Source: Marchantia polymorpha subsp. ruderalis
Taxonomy: Eukaryota > Streptophyta > Marchantiopsida > Marchantiales > Marchantiaceae
Direction of reading: 5' to 3'
DNA length: 64,000 bases
NCBI GenBank assembly: GCA_037833965.1
Contig: AP031351.1
Coordinates: 23,138,501-23,202,500, forward strand
Both the position numbers and the translations under genes were made by a program. The notes under the pieces are model-generated. The model saw nothing but the letters and a program-made list of their open reading frames with translations, was not told where the DNA came from and searched no databases. Below, piece by piece: positions 43,690-55,499 of the stretch; the first letter of the stretch is position 1, and every line of letters begins with the position of its first letter.

Positions 43690-45271
43690 AACTGAATTAG
43701 AGTTTTAGAATAGTTTAGAATGCATAGGAGAAAGAAGAATAGGTGTAGAAGAGTCGAATTAGGTTTTGTTGGGTGTTTTGAGCGATTAGAGTTGCGCGCA
43801 CGCCTTAGTCAGATCCTTAGGCCTATCGGTTGGAGATGGAGAACTGGCGTAGGGTAGGTAATAAGGGTTTTCATCTTTACTCCAGCGGGTCTCAACAGCT
43901 ACCGACAGATATCACCGGCGACGAAGGACCGATGTTGGACCCGGCCGAAGAATGACAAGCCAACTAGCGCACTCTCAATTTGGCGGCGCACTTGTTTTTT
44001 GAGCGCGAGCACTCAATTTTGAGCACGCTTCCTGTTTTCACGCCCTCGCGAGTAGAGATAATTAGCTCTGATCGTCTTGCGAGTGAGAAATTTAAGCTCA
44101 AGCCATTTGAGGGTCTACGTAACTAGAGCAATCAAAGATTCTGCACTGGAGGGAGAAGAGGCATCATTGGTGGAATACCAATTGAACAACCTCAAGAGGT
44201 TGAAGCACCAGTGATCATACAAATGGTGAAGGAGCCATTAGTAGTACCGGAGGCATCAAGGGAGGAGTTGGACGTCTTATCGGTGAGCAAGGTCGTATCC
44301 ACTGAGTACGCACCGGCTAGAGTAGTCTCGGAGGAAGTCGGGATGGAGGCAAGTGGCTCAGAGATGCGCATCCTCGGTTTGACGGTGCCTCTAGAAGGAA
44401 CACAGGGGAGATGAATAGAGTACAATGACCCCTACCCAACTAATGAACTAACTCTTGACACCGGAGGCATTCAAGAAGAAGCGGGGGCTTCTATGCAAGG
44501 GGACGATAGTGTGCCAAAGGGGCCCATTAGTATCAAGACTCTACCGGTGGCGGGAGAGGAGGTACCGGTGCAGGGAGAGAAGGCACTGTTGGCTGCTAGA
44601 GAAGAGACTCTATTGCTGGCGCGAGAGAAGATACCGGTGACGGAAGAGGAGGTACTGGTGGTCACCTCGCCGGTAGGCGAGAGCTAAGAGGAGGTACCGG
44701 TGGTATCTTTAACGGTGGGTGAGAGCCAAGAAGAGGTCGTTCTAGGGGCAGAGATTGCGGGACGAGGGGCACTGACGGATGACGACACTTAGAAGGATAC
44801 ACCGGTTGAGGAGGGCACCATCAAGGAAGGAGAACCCGACTTACCGGAGCTGGTGGTCGCCTCTGGGCTAGGAAATATCTTTCTCCAGTAGGGGATGACT
44901 CGTATGACTAGTTCCAAGAGAGGAGAGCGTCGTAGGGCTGCAGGTGTGAACGGAGTGGAGGAGAGCTAAATGACGTGGCTCGTGGGGCCAGCTGGAAGCT
45001 TTGGCAAAGGCGGAATCAAGGCGTTGACCCGGTTTTCAGCGGCGACAAGTCAGCACCAGAATTCGTGGCGGTCTTGTCAAACTTTGGATAGGCGGTTGCA
45101 TTTTAACTTGTAGTAGCTTTTGTAGGTCTTTTTCAAGACTTAGTAGACAGCGTGGCCGCCTTTGCATTTAGGGTAGCCGCCACCTACTTTTTACCCCTCC
45201 GATTTTCGTGGAGTTGGGAAATCTTAGAAAGTAGAGCCGGTGGCATTATTTAAAGGGAGAATGTTGGACAT
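43690..45271 (+). mobile_element. Degraded LTR-retroelement tail, cut by element F
   Basis: The composition changes to moderate GC at about 43690. The stretch 44160-44900 reads in fragments as a Glu/Val-rich protein with repeats such as EEVPV and VGES. It ends in AAAGGGAGAA followed by TGTTGGACAT, which looks like a polypurine tract and LTR start directly before element F. I take it as the 3' end of an old, much-broken LTR element of unknown family. The evidence is modest. Confidence 0.35.
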
Positions 45272-45588
45272 TGTAATAACCCACTAAAGGCTAAAACTGC
45301 AATATAGTGGTAGAAAGGTCAAACCCACAGGGACAGAGGAACACACAGGGTACAAAGTGTCACGTTTAACAGACTATTGAGGAGTTTGAATTCTCAGGCT
45401 ACTGTCACTCCCAGAAATACTGCAAGTGTCCACTCGGAGCTCACTCGGAGGTCGCACAGTGCAGCGTAACACACACACACACACACCTGAAACTACAGAA
45501 ACACAACCCAGAGATCCGTTAGGACCTCTTCTCAAGATTTCAGGGGGGAAGGTCTCTCAAGGGTCACTCAGCGAAGCTGCGGGTAGTG

Positions 45589-45593
45589 ACTCC
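45589..45593. repeat. Target site duplication of solo LTR G, left copy (ACTCC)
   Basis: ACTCC directly before the G end TGTAATAAC. The right copy is at 50472-50476. Confidence 0.9.
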
Positions 45594-46510
45594 TGTAATA
45601 ACCCACCAAAGGCTAAAACTGCAGTATGGTGGTAAAAAGATCGAACCCACAGGGACAGAGGCAACACACAGAGTAAAAGTGTCACGTTTAACAGACTTTT
45701 GTAGAGTTTGAATTCTAGGCGACTGTCACTCCCAGAAATACTGCAGTGCTCGACTCGGAGGCTCGACTCGGAGGAGGATCTCGACTCGGAGGATGCTCGG
45801 AGGATGCACGGTACAGCGTGGTCACTCAACACACACACACACACACCTGAAACTGGCAAAAAGCACAACTCGGAGGTTGGTCAGGACCTCCGCTTCGGAT
45901 TTCAGGAGGAAAGTGTCTCACAAGTTCACTCAGAGGTTCTGCAGGTAGTGCCTCCCACTCCGGCTTTTACTGCCCTTCCGCCAGGAACTAGCGGGGGTAC
46001 CCGGACTGGACTTCCCACTTCGGAACGAAGCCTCTACATACGCCGTGGACGTCACCCTCGACTATCACACCAAACGCAGGGAGTGCAGACCCGACTGAGA
46101 ACTTACTGAAAACACGATCCAGTAACACACACACAACCTGAATTACAAACCAAGGTTTACACGAAGTAATGAAACTTCACATTGGCATTCAGGGGAAACT
46201 TCCCGTAGGAGTACAATCAGGATATGTCACTCGAAGGAGTAAGGGGGAACTGTTCAAGTATCTAACTCGCAGCCGGCTCTGAGCATCAGAAATCACCCGC
46301 AGGTGCAGATCCACACTACTCAAGTCTCTAACCGGGTACTAGCTCTGAACATTCAGCCGAAGGCCTTCAACTACAACATACGGTAACTTCGCTATGCTGC
46401 AGCTTCTCTACGTGGTGCCAGGACCAAAATGCACAAACACGCCAAGAAAGTGAGTTCCTGATCTGCACTTCCGAAACTGGAAGAGTCCCAAGGCAAAACG
46501 CCTTGATCTA

Positions 46511-46517
46511 CTTTATA
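46511..46517 (-). promoter_or_regulatory. TATA box of solo LTR G
   Basis: TATAAAG on the minus strand, at the same relative position as in element A, downstream of the U3 ORF. Confidence 0.7.
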
Positions 46518-46550
46518 CCCTCAAAAGATCCTAACTAGCACTACGCTATC

Positions 46551-49094
46551 CTATCTACTACTCGCAGCATCTGCGCGAAACCAAACTACTCTACTGCACT
46601 CAGCAGATCCGGTGCTGCGCCTCCTGCGCGCCGGACTGCTCCGCTTACTGTCTCTACCTTGCCAGTCTTCCGACCGGCTGCGTAACCCCAGGCGTCGGAG
46701 CGCTGTGGTGACCTCCGACTGCAAGTGCGCCATAGTGTCGCGCGCACCCGACAAGAAGGTTTCTAATTTTCTCGCCACTCGCCGCCGACTCCGACTGTCA
46801 CCTTCCGTCAATGCCGCCGCCCGAAGCTCGAACTCCCTGAGTGTGATCCTCGCTTGAGCTGCCACCTCCCAATGGGTGTATCCTTTTAGACAACGAGTCA
46901 CCCGTGCCGCCAACTCTCCTCGCGCCCTGCAGCTGCTCTCCACCTCTGCCAGCTGCATTTCTAATTCCGCACGTTGTGCCCTCAAATCCGAGCACTCGGA
47001 TTGCAAGTTGCGCAACAACTCCTCATCCTCCTTGCGGGCTCTTTGACTTTCTTCTAAGGCGCGCGTCTGGCGCGCAAGCTCGGCTGCTAGGACTTTGTTC
47101 TGTCTCCGCTCCTCCTGCAATTCCGACTCGATCTTTGCCCGTATTAGCTCGGCATCCGCCTGACTTTTCGTCGCCGCATCGTCCCTTTGCTGCTGCAAGG
47201 CTTGGTATAGCTTCTGTGTGACCGCCAGGTGTTGTCGGAGGGCGGTGTTCCTATCCACATATACTCCGCACCTAGAGGCCCACTTTGCCACCTTGCTCCT
47301 CGTCCTTCTCCTGATAGTCTCCACATAAGACTGCGGTTTTAAAGCACTTGCGTATTTGGATGTCTTGCGATCCAGATATCGCAGGAGTGGAACTATCTGT
47401 TCGCACAGCACCCCTGTTGGCGTTTTCTGCACCGAATCCGCTTCTTGCTCTTTCGAGCTCGTCTCATCCTCAGTCTCGAGGATTTCAGTCGCCACCGAAT
47501 CCCTTGGCGACTCCCTGGAACTGTGGCGCGCAGCAGCTTCCGCTGCGACTGCTGCTCCACTGCCTGCTAAAATATCCAGGGCAGTGGGAGATCCCACTGC
47601 TTGAGCCCCTGTTCCGGCTCGATCTTCGGTTTGTGAAGGGGTCGACGCCGCAGTGACTTTTGTCACTCTTGCACCGCCCGCTTCTGCTGCCTGCCCTTCC
47701 GGCGCAATCTGCGCGGAAGGTGTCCTTGTTGAGGGTGCGTCCGCCGAAGGCGTCCGCACACTGGTCGTTGGCCCCATCTGTCTCGCAGTCGGCGAATCCG
47801 GCCGGCTCTCTGTTGTCCGACTCGCAGTCGGCCGACCAGCAGTTGTCCGACTGGGAGTCGGATACACCCTGCGCGTCTTGACTCCACTTGGCCTGCTTGC
47901 TGGTGGCGTTCTCCCAGAAGTGCCTTCCGCCGAAGACGACCCTCTGAGGATTGTTGGCTCGTCAGCCAAACTCTCTTCTGCTTCCGGCCTGCTGTCCGAT
48001 TCAACGCGCCGTTCAGTTGGCCTTCCTTCCGCTTGTCGGCCTTCAGTCATCCGACTCGCAGTCGGCCGACTGTCAGTCCGTCCATCTCCTCCCGAAGGCC
48101 GTGGTGCCTTCTGTGCAGAGGTATCTGCCGTCTTCCCTAGAATCTGAGCGATTATCTCCTCCTGTGTGAGATTCCGCCGGGTCGGAGCTCGCCCGGTCTC
48201 CTCAGTACCAGTTGGCATTTTTCGTGCCCTCTGTTTTGGTCGACTGTGAGGCTCGGGGGTGGGCCGACCACGAGTCGGCGCAGCTGGCACTTCCGGCTGC
48301 CTGTCCTCAGGTCTCTCATCCCACTTCCGCTTTCGCGGAATGCGCTCACTTCGACGTTCTTCTGCTGCTCTTGCCGGAGCCGGAGCCGGAGCCGGAGGCG
48401 TACTGGCAGGTTCCTCGTCCGGATCCGTGTCTACTTCGGCCTCCCTCGAATATCTACCTGGATAGTTCCGGGTCAGCTGCGGAAACCGTGTTTTCTCAGC
48501 ATTTGTCAAACATCCCATCGCCCGATAAAACACGATTAAGTAAGGCGATAGATGATTGAGGGTTCCTCCCTTCTCTTCTTGCGCATGTTGGCGCGTCACC
48601 TTCCACAGGAGCCGTGCCCAATGCACTGGAGCTCCTGACAACACTAGCTCTACAAACTCTACCTGCCAACCATGCATGTAAGCGGTCTTGGTCGGCTGCA
48701 ATATCTGCAGCAATGCCGTCGCGACATTTCTCCGCAATCGATCCTTGTAATCCCGTGTCCGGAAACCGTTCTTGGGATGTCTGGCAACTTTGAAGAGCTC
48801 ATTGTAAGAGACTTCTTCCTCCTGGGACACCTTCACGCTATCGGCCTCGAAGAGGAGATACCCTTCCTCGCCGGCACACCTGCCCAACACCTGCGCCCAG
48901 TTGCAAATGTCCCATCTCTCTGGGTGTGGGCGGAATCCGCGAGAGGGCTTGTGTCTCTCCTGCATATACTCGCGCACCATCTCCGGACATGTCCAGTTCC
49001 ACCCCCATAGGAGAAAATCAAGCTTCAGCCTCAGCAGCACATCTTGAAATGCGCGTAGACCGATATGCGGCACCCTGAGTGGAGACACTCGCAA
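46551..49094 (-). CDS. U3 ORF of solo LTR G, unknown function
   Basis: Very similar to the element A product along its length: N-terminal domain (KLDFLLWGWN, GTLNHLSPYL), Pro/Thr/Arg-rich middle, coiled coil and basic C-terminus. It is open for 847 codons from an in-frame ATG slightly downstream of the family start. It looks nearly whole, with about one break. The long open frame in a solo LTR, which has no gag or pol of its own, could still be expressed only from a flanking promoter. Confidence 0.75.
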   Translation of the reverse strand: MRVSPLRVPHIGLRAFQDVLLRLKLDFLLWGWNWTCPEMVREYMQERHKPSRGFRPHPERWDICNWAQVLGRCAGEEGYLLFEADSVKVSQEEEVSYNELFKVARHPKNGFRTRDYKDRLRRNVATALLQILQPTKTAYMHGWQVEFVELVLSGAPVHWARLLWKVTRQHAQEEKGGTLNHLSPYLIVFYRAMGCLTNAEKTRFPQLTRNYPGRYSREAEVDTDPDEEPASTPPAPAPAPARAAEERRSERIPRKRKWDERPEDRQPEVPAAPTRGRPTPEPHSRPKQRARKMPTGTEETGRAPTRRNLTQEEIIAQILGKTADTSAQKAPRPSGGDGRTDSRPTASRMTEGRQAEGRPTERRVESDSRPEAEESLADEPTILRGSSSAEGTSGRTPPASRPSGVKTRRVYPTPSRTTAGRPTASRTTESRPDSPTARQMGPTTSVRTPSADAPSTRTPSAQIAPEGQAAEAGGARVTKVTAASTPSQTEDRAGTGAQAVGSPTALDILAGSGAAVAAEAAARHSSRESPRDSVATEILETEDETSSKEQEADSVQKTPTGVLCEQIVPLLRYLDRKTSKYASALKPQSYVETIRRRTRSKVAKWASRCGVYVDRNTALRQHLAVTQKLYQALQQQRDDAATKSQADAELIRAKIESELQEERRQNKVLAAELARQTRALEESQRARKEDEELLRNLQSECSDLRAQRAELEMQLAEVESSCRARGELAARVTRCLKGYTHWEVAAQARITLREFELRAAALTEGDSRSRRRVARKLETFLSGARDTMAHLQSEVTTALRRLGLRSRSEDWQGRDSKRSSPARRRRSTGSAECSRVVWFRADAASSR

Positions 49095-50471
49095 CTAGGG
49101 AACCTTCGACATTGCCTCGCCTGCACACACAAACGTTCTCCCTTTCGCTCGCTCTCTCACAATCGCCACTGCGCGTCGGCCGCTCAAGCACTGACTGCTC
49201 ACCCTCTCTGCGCTCAAGCTCAAGATCGCTACTCGCAATTCTTTCAAGGTCCGCCAAGATCCTTGCGCAACTCGTCTCCGCACTCTCTACTCTCACTGCA
49301 GGTCGCTCCGCCCTTGCGCGTAATCTTGGAAACTGGAAATCGCAAAGTCAAGAATGAGAGAATGAGACTAGAGCGCAGTCTTTTCTTCTCCGATTTCAAG
49401 AACGTCCAACGTTCTTACTGGTTACAACGTACGCAGCCGGCTATACGGCTTAACGGTTCGCCCTTTGCATGCGCGAATTCACGTCTCCGCACTGCGCGCA
49501 TTCGCATGCGTAAACGTTGAATTCTCCTGCCGCCGCCACCTTCCGGACTCGAGTCCGCTGCAGGGTATACGTCGGCCCTGTTGTCTTTTCCTAACCCGTC
49601 CCTCACCGGAGGCGTGTCGCCGCTGGTGCGTTCATTATCCGTCGGCGCCTTGCTGGAGGCGCACATCTAGTCGGATCGAATTACGCCGGCGCGCAGTCGT
49701 ACCGCCTATTTTGTCCTTTATGCCTCGTCCGTTGCTGCCGGCGCATATCCGCCAGCGCAACTCATGCCAGCGCATCCGGCCGTCAGCGCCACGTCGGAGG
49801 CGTACATCCGACCGGCGCTTTCCTTCCATGAACCGCCGCCAAAGGCGCTTCCGACTCTGAGTTGGTTTCCTCCTATGAGCGCGTGATTCCGCAGAAGGCG
49901 CATCGCCGAGGGCGTACGGGAATCCTTTCCGGCTGTGAACCCTAGCGCGAACGGCGCATGTCCGGCTACGAGTTTTCTGACGCTCATAACTTCTCTATTC
50001 CTGATCCATCTCCGACGCTCTTGGGCTCGTTAGAACGAGCGTCCTGAGCTCTTTCTAATGCGACTTCAACCAACTGGATCTACCGTGTATCCCGATTGTT
50101 ATGAAGGTTTCCCCTTTCCGCGCTAGCGGCGCTTCGCCGAAGGCGCACTCATGGTCGGACGCCTTTAGAGGTCCGGGCCCTTCTCCTGACGTTTTTAGCA
50201 AAACCTCCTCCTGAGGTGTCTGCGCCAGAAGCGTAGCTTCCTTATACGCTGGAGGCGCGTGAGTAGAGACACCTCAGAAAAGGAGCTTTTGCCGAAGGCG
50301 CCGAAGACATTGGCGTTGGTACATCCGACTACGTGATTCTTTGTGTCCTCGTGACGATCTCATCAATCCACTCTATTTAGCGTACCCTTCTCTAGCTACA
50401 AACACTGCTTCGGTACTAGTTTTCTAAAATTGTTTAAATTCTGCAAAAAAAACAAAAAGTGTGTTACCACA

Positions 50472-50476
50472 ACTCC
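50472..50476. repeat. Target site duplication of solo LTR G, right copy (ACTCC)
   Basis: ACTCC directly after the G start; pairs with 45589-45593. Confidence 0.9.
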
Positions 50477-51119
50477 CAACTCCGGCTTTTACAACACTTC
50501 CACCAGCTTACTACTAGCGTAGGAAACCCGGTTTGGACTGCCTACTTCGGATCGAAGTCACTCATACGCGGTGAACAACACTCTCAACTCACAAAACACG
50601 CAGAGAACACAGGTCCGCACTGAAGGACTCACTGAGAAACATTCCAGTAACACAATAACAGTCTATTGAAGAGTTTGAATTCTCAGGCACTTGTCATTCC
50701 CAGAAATACTACAGGGGTTACCCTCAAGGCACCTGCTGCAGCGTAACCTGAATTTACAACCAAGGCTTACACGAAGTAACAAAACTTCACTTTGGCATTC
50801 AGGGGAAAAATCCCGAAGGAGTACAATCAGAGAGAAACACTCGAAGGTGTAGGGGCGGAACTATTCAAGTATCTAACTAGTCACTGGCTCTGAGCATCGG
50901 CAGTCACCCGCAGGTGCAGTTCCGAACTACTCAAGTCTCTAACCAATGTACTAGCTCTGAACATTCGGCCGAAGGCCTTCAGCTACAAAATGCGTAACGC
51001 TAAGTTGTAACTCCTCTTGCGTGGTGACAGAACTTAAGGACACAAACACGCAGAGAAAATGGGTTCCTCATCTGCACTTCCGAAATTGGGAAAGAACCCC
51101 AGGCAAAACGCCTGGAACT

Positions 51120-51127
51120 ATTTTATA
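51120..51127 (-). promoter_or_regulatory. TATA box of element F 3' LTR
   Basis: TATAAAAT on the minus strand, 37 bp beyond the end of the U3 ORF and before the family 2 CCAGGCGTTTTGCC segment. Confidence 0.65.
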
Positions 51128-51163
51128 CCTTCTAAGTCCTAACTAGCACTACACTGCACTACA

Positions 51164-54014
51164 CTATGCACCTGCACGGAACCACGCTACACTACACTCC
51201 GCGGAACCAGTGCTACGTCTCCTGCGCGACGGATTGCCGCGCACTAACTCCCTACCCTGCCAGTCTTCCGCTCGACTGCGCAGTCCCAACCGCTGCAACG
51301 CCGCGGACACCTCCACCTCGAGGGTGGACATGGTATCCCGCGCCTTCGACAGAAAAGCGTCGAGCTTCTTCGCTACCTTCCGCTGACTCCTGCTGTCGCC
51401 TGCCAACAACCCTGCTGCGCGAAGTTCAAACTCACGCAGTGTGAGTTTCTCCTGCGCCGCCGCTTCCCAGTGGGCGTAGCCCTTGAGACAGTGGGCGACA
51501 CGCCTCGCCGTCTCCTCCTTCGTGCGATCTGCCTCTCGCCTGCGATCCTCTTCAATTACCACTAACTGCGATTCGGCCTCCGCACGCTGCGCTCTCAATT
51601 CGCCACACTCTGACTGTAGTCTGCGGATTAAATCCTCATCCGCCTGCCGTGCGAGCTAACACTTCGCCAACAAACGCGTCTGTCGCACGAGCTCTTCTGA
51701 CAGATTCTGATTCTGAGTTTTCTCAGACATCAAATCCTGCGTGGTCTGCAACACATCCCTGGTGAGCTCTTCCACTCTATCCTTCCGCATCCTGTCGAGG
51801 GCGTGCGATTTCCTCTCAAGGTTGTACTGCCCCCATAAACAGGCATGCCTCTCCTTCAATTCCCTCAACTCCTGGTCCACCCTAGCTAGTAGCTTGCTAG
51901 TGTGGACTTTAGTGCGAGTCCGCCTGCGCACTAATTCGATGTAAGATCCCGGCTGAAGTGGATCGGCGTATTTATCGATTTTGCGATCCAAGTACTTCAG
52001 CAACGGAATCACCTGCTCAGAGAGCGCCGCCGCCGGCGCTCCAACAATTTTCTCCTCCTCCTCCTCGGTATCCCCTGCTCCCGACAGTGCTTCGGTGGAG
52101 CCTCCGTCGTCATCATCCGAGCTGAGGATTTCAGTCGCCATTGATTGCGTCGGCGACTGACCCGAGTGGGGCTGCACGTCGTCGACGTGTGCTGCCTGCG
52201 AAGGCACCGCTGCAGCCTCGCTGCTCTTCGCTAAAATGTCTAAGGCGGTGGGCAAATGTGGCCGTGCTACATCCCCGTCGCCCGCTTGTCGGTCTTCAAT
52301 CGTATCCTCTCTGCCGCCGACGTCCGCCGCCGAAGGCGATCGAGCGGAGGGTGTCTGCGCGGGGTTTGATTGCGCATCGCGCACCGAAATTTCGTCCCGC
52401 GAACAGTCAGTCCGCTCCTCTGTCAGGTGCTGCTCCCTCGATCGGTCTTGCGCGAGGGCTGTGTCCGGCCTGTGCACAGGCGACCTGCGCACAGGCGCAA
52501 ATGCCGGCGCCTTGTCCGCCGCAGGCGCAGCGCCGAAGGCGTCTATCGCCGAAGGCGACATAGCCGGGGGCCGCTCGCCCGATGTCCCTTGGCCCGTAGG
52601 CCCTACCGCCGAAGGCGCTTCTACCGGCGGATTACCCTTTGATGGTGCGGCCTCCGCACGCTCCCTGCTTGCATCTCCTCGGCCCGAAGGCCCTGGCGTC
52701 GAAGGCGCAAATCGCGGCGCGTTGTGCGCCGGAGGGTCTGGCCCCGAAGGCCTGTGTCCCGTAGGCGGATCTTCCGCCGGCTCCTTCCCCTTCCTACGTT
52801 GGAACGGGGGTGATTCCTGCCTGTGCACATGCGGCACGTGTGGAGGTGACCTGTGCACAGGCGGACTGCTTCTTCCCACGCGTAGGCGTAGGTCCACGTC
52901 CGCTTGTGGTCGTCTGTCCGTCGAGGCTCGCCGGTGCGCAGGCGGAACACCTGTACGCAACGCACGTGGTAACTCCGGAGGCCCTTGGCCCGTAGGCGGC
53001 CTCTCGTCCGTCGAGGGTGCAGCGTGGTCCGTTGCTCCTGCAGACGTCAGCGCCCCTCGTTCTTCTCCGGCGACGCACTTCCTTTCTCCGTTGCAATCGT
53101 CGCCGTGTCCTCGCTGCTGGCTGGTAACACAAGCATGCGCGCCTTCTGCTTCGCCGGCTGTACGATTCGTACAACGGCCGCGGTCGAATGGGAGCAGTGG
53201 GTTCTTGATGCTGCTCCTCTTCGGACTCTTCTCTCCATCGCCGCTTCCGCGGCACTCTTGCTGCAGGAGTATTTCTCCCTTCGTCCCTCCGCCTTGACGG
53301 AGTAGAAGTCGGCGACTCCTTTGCATCAGTGTCGACCTCATTCTCCCGCACATACCTCCCGGGATGGTCGATGGACAACGGCGGAAAACGAGCAAGCTCC
53401 GCCGCGGTCAAACAATTTCGCTGTCGATAAAAATTGATGAGGAAAGGAGAGAGATGATTTAGAGTTCTCCCCTTCTCCTCAAAAGCGTGCTGTCGCATCA
53501 CCCTATGCAGTATGCTCGCCCAGTGAATTGGAGTTCCCTCGATGATGCACTCCACAAAAGAGACCTGCCACAATGTGATGTAGCAGGCGCGGTGTGGCTG
53601 CAGTAATTGCAGCAACGCCGTAGCCAAAGTTCGGCGGAATCGATCCTTGTAATCGCGGGTCTTGTACCCATTCTTGGTAGACTTCCCCTTCTTGAACAGC
53701 TCCACAAATTGTGCCTCTTCCTGCTTGGTCACCTTGACACTCTCACTATCGAAGAGGAGGTGCCCTGGCATGCCGGCACATCTCCCCAATGCATGCGCCC
53801 AATCTTGGACCGTCCACCGATCAACATGCGGACGCAATCCGCGCAAAGGTGGACCCTGTGGCTCTAGCCACTCGCGCACCATATCCACACAGATGTGGTT
53901 CCATCCCCATAGCAAGAAATCGAGCTTTCTTGCTATCAGCCGCTCCTTAAAAGCGCGCAGCCCGTTCTGTGGTAGTCGGAGCGGCAGCATCCGCAATCGG
54001 CCCAGTCTCGTCAT
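51164..54014 (-). pseudogene. U3 ORF region of element F (broken)
   Basis: The start (MTRLGRLRMLPL) is at 54014 and the end (VAWFRAGA) at 51164. It carries the conserved N-terminal domain, a Pro/Arg/Ala-rich middle with many CTGTGCACAG-type palindromes, the coiled coil and the C-terminal domain (REFELRAAGLL, RRRRSTGSAEC). It is broken in a few places. Its homology to H covers the full length. Function is unknown. Confidence 0.75.
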
Positions 54015-55462
54015 TGCGTTCTTGGAGGTCGCCCGTTCGCTAATTCTCCTTCCGCTCCGCTCGAGCTCCTTCCTTCCTCGGCAAACTCTAATCGCCCTCA
54101 ATTCCAAATCACGAGCACTCACTTCTCCCTCAATCAACAAGAAATCCTCTGCGCGGCGATGTCTAGAATGCTTAGCAGCTAGCAGATTGACGCGCGCAGC
54201 TCGCACTAGAGAATGGAATCGCGAATTCAAGAATGGGACGCTCTCCGCCTCCCGGTCGAAGGTCATGGTCGGCTCTTGCTCGTGAAGGACGACTCAATTG
54301 ATGGCCGCGCCGGCTCTACGCTTAAACGGTCTCCGCTCTCACGCGCGGCTTCACGCTCCGCCGTCGCCGATTTAACTCTCACGCTCGAATTGGCGAATTT
54401 GAACTCCGCGAGCGTACTACGCCGCAGACACGGGTGCGCAGCGCCGAAGGCGTCTTTTCCGCCTTGCGCGGTACACTCGTACGTACCGCCCCTCAGCCAA
54501 TCCTCCTCTGCCTCGGCGCGTGTGTCCGCATGTCGGACAAAAGTTCAACTCCCGCCTGCGCGCAGGCGGGACTCCTCGGCGGATTCTCCGCCGGCGCGGA
54601 ACTTCACCCTCCTGTGCACAGGCGAGCGCTTGTGCGCAGGCAAAGTCCGTCCGCGTCGATGCGCTGGCGCGGAAGGCGTTGACCGCGGTCAACCGACTCC
54701 GTCCAGACTGTCCGTTCCTTGTCTCTCCGTCCGCGCTCTCGCCGCCGCAACTCCGTCCGTCCAAGGGCGCATCCACCCGTCCCGTCCGTACAGTCCGTAC
54801 GGTCCATACGGATTTTACTATTCTGGCGACTCCTTGCTCGTCCGCGGCGTTGCGCTGGCGCAGAAGGCGCCGTACAGTTTCTACCTCACAAGGCGCGTTT
54901 CTAGGGCCCAAGGCGGATTTCCCGCCGACGCCGAAGCGCCTGTGCACAGGCGCACTTCGCGCCTACATCAAAACCCTATTTCGCCTGTGCACAGGCGAAC
55001 TTCTCTCGTCCGCGCATAGGACAAAACTTCTCCGCCTTTGCGTAGGCGAAGAGCTGAGTATCTTACAACCTTCATAACTCCCGGAGTCCTTATCCGTTGT
55101 TGGCGTTCTTGGGCTCGTTGAAATCAGCGCGTCGAGCTCTTTCCAACGAGACCCTAACTAAGTCAAGATGTTTGGGGATTGACCTAAATATGAAGGATTT
55201 CCCTACCGCCGCGGACGCAGCACCGAAGGCGGATTTTGCGCCTTGCGCCGTAGGGATCCTAACTGCAGAGCTCGTAGGGAGGGTGATGCCCTTCCTTACC
55301 GCTGCACCCAACTCCTAGATTCTACGAGGTCCCTCGAGAATCTCTGTGATCTTCCGAATTCACTCTGTTTTGATGCACCGAAGGCTATTTACATTGCTGC
55401 CGTGGTACAGTTTTCCAAAAATGTTTTAATTTCCTCAAAATTACCAAAAGTGGGGTACCACA

Positions 55463-55475
55463 TGCTCCCCTCCTC
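55463..55475 (-). other. Polypurine tract of element F
   Basis: GAGGAGGGGAGCA on the minus strand, directly before the LTR start at 55462. Identical in element H. Confidence 0.85.
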
Positions 55476-55499
55476 AATTGTGAGCGCCCACGCGAACAC

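Larger units (their letters stand above)
45594..50471 (-). mobile_element. Solo LTR G: complete family 1 LTR (4878 bp)
   Basis: The ends are TGTGGTAACACAC (50471) and TTATTACA (45594), flanked by the 5-bp duplication ACTCC. The interrupted F sequence on both sides is continuous with the uninterrupted copy in element H (near 57180-57190). There is no PBS, gag, pol or PPT. This single case proves that the LTR unit is the full 4.9 kb, including the ORF, since a solo LTR arises by recombination between the two LTRs of an element. It is close in sequence to the LTR of element A. Confidence 0.95.
45272..55462 (-). repeat. 3' LTR of element F (family 2), interrupted by solo LTR G
   Basis: It runs from TGTGGTACCCC at 55462 to TTATTACA at 45272; without G and its duplication it is about 5308 bp. 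PPT and pol adjoin on the right, so this is the 3' LTR. Host-side DNA (flank GACAT) adjoins at 45271. It holds a U3 ORF region (51164-54014), a TATA box (51120-51127) and R-U5 with a (CA)n run, split by G at 45593/50472. Confidence 0.88.
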
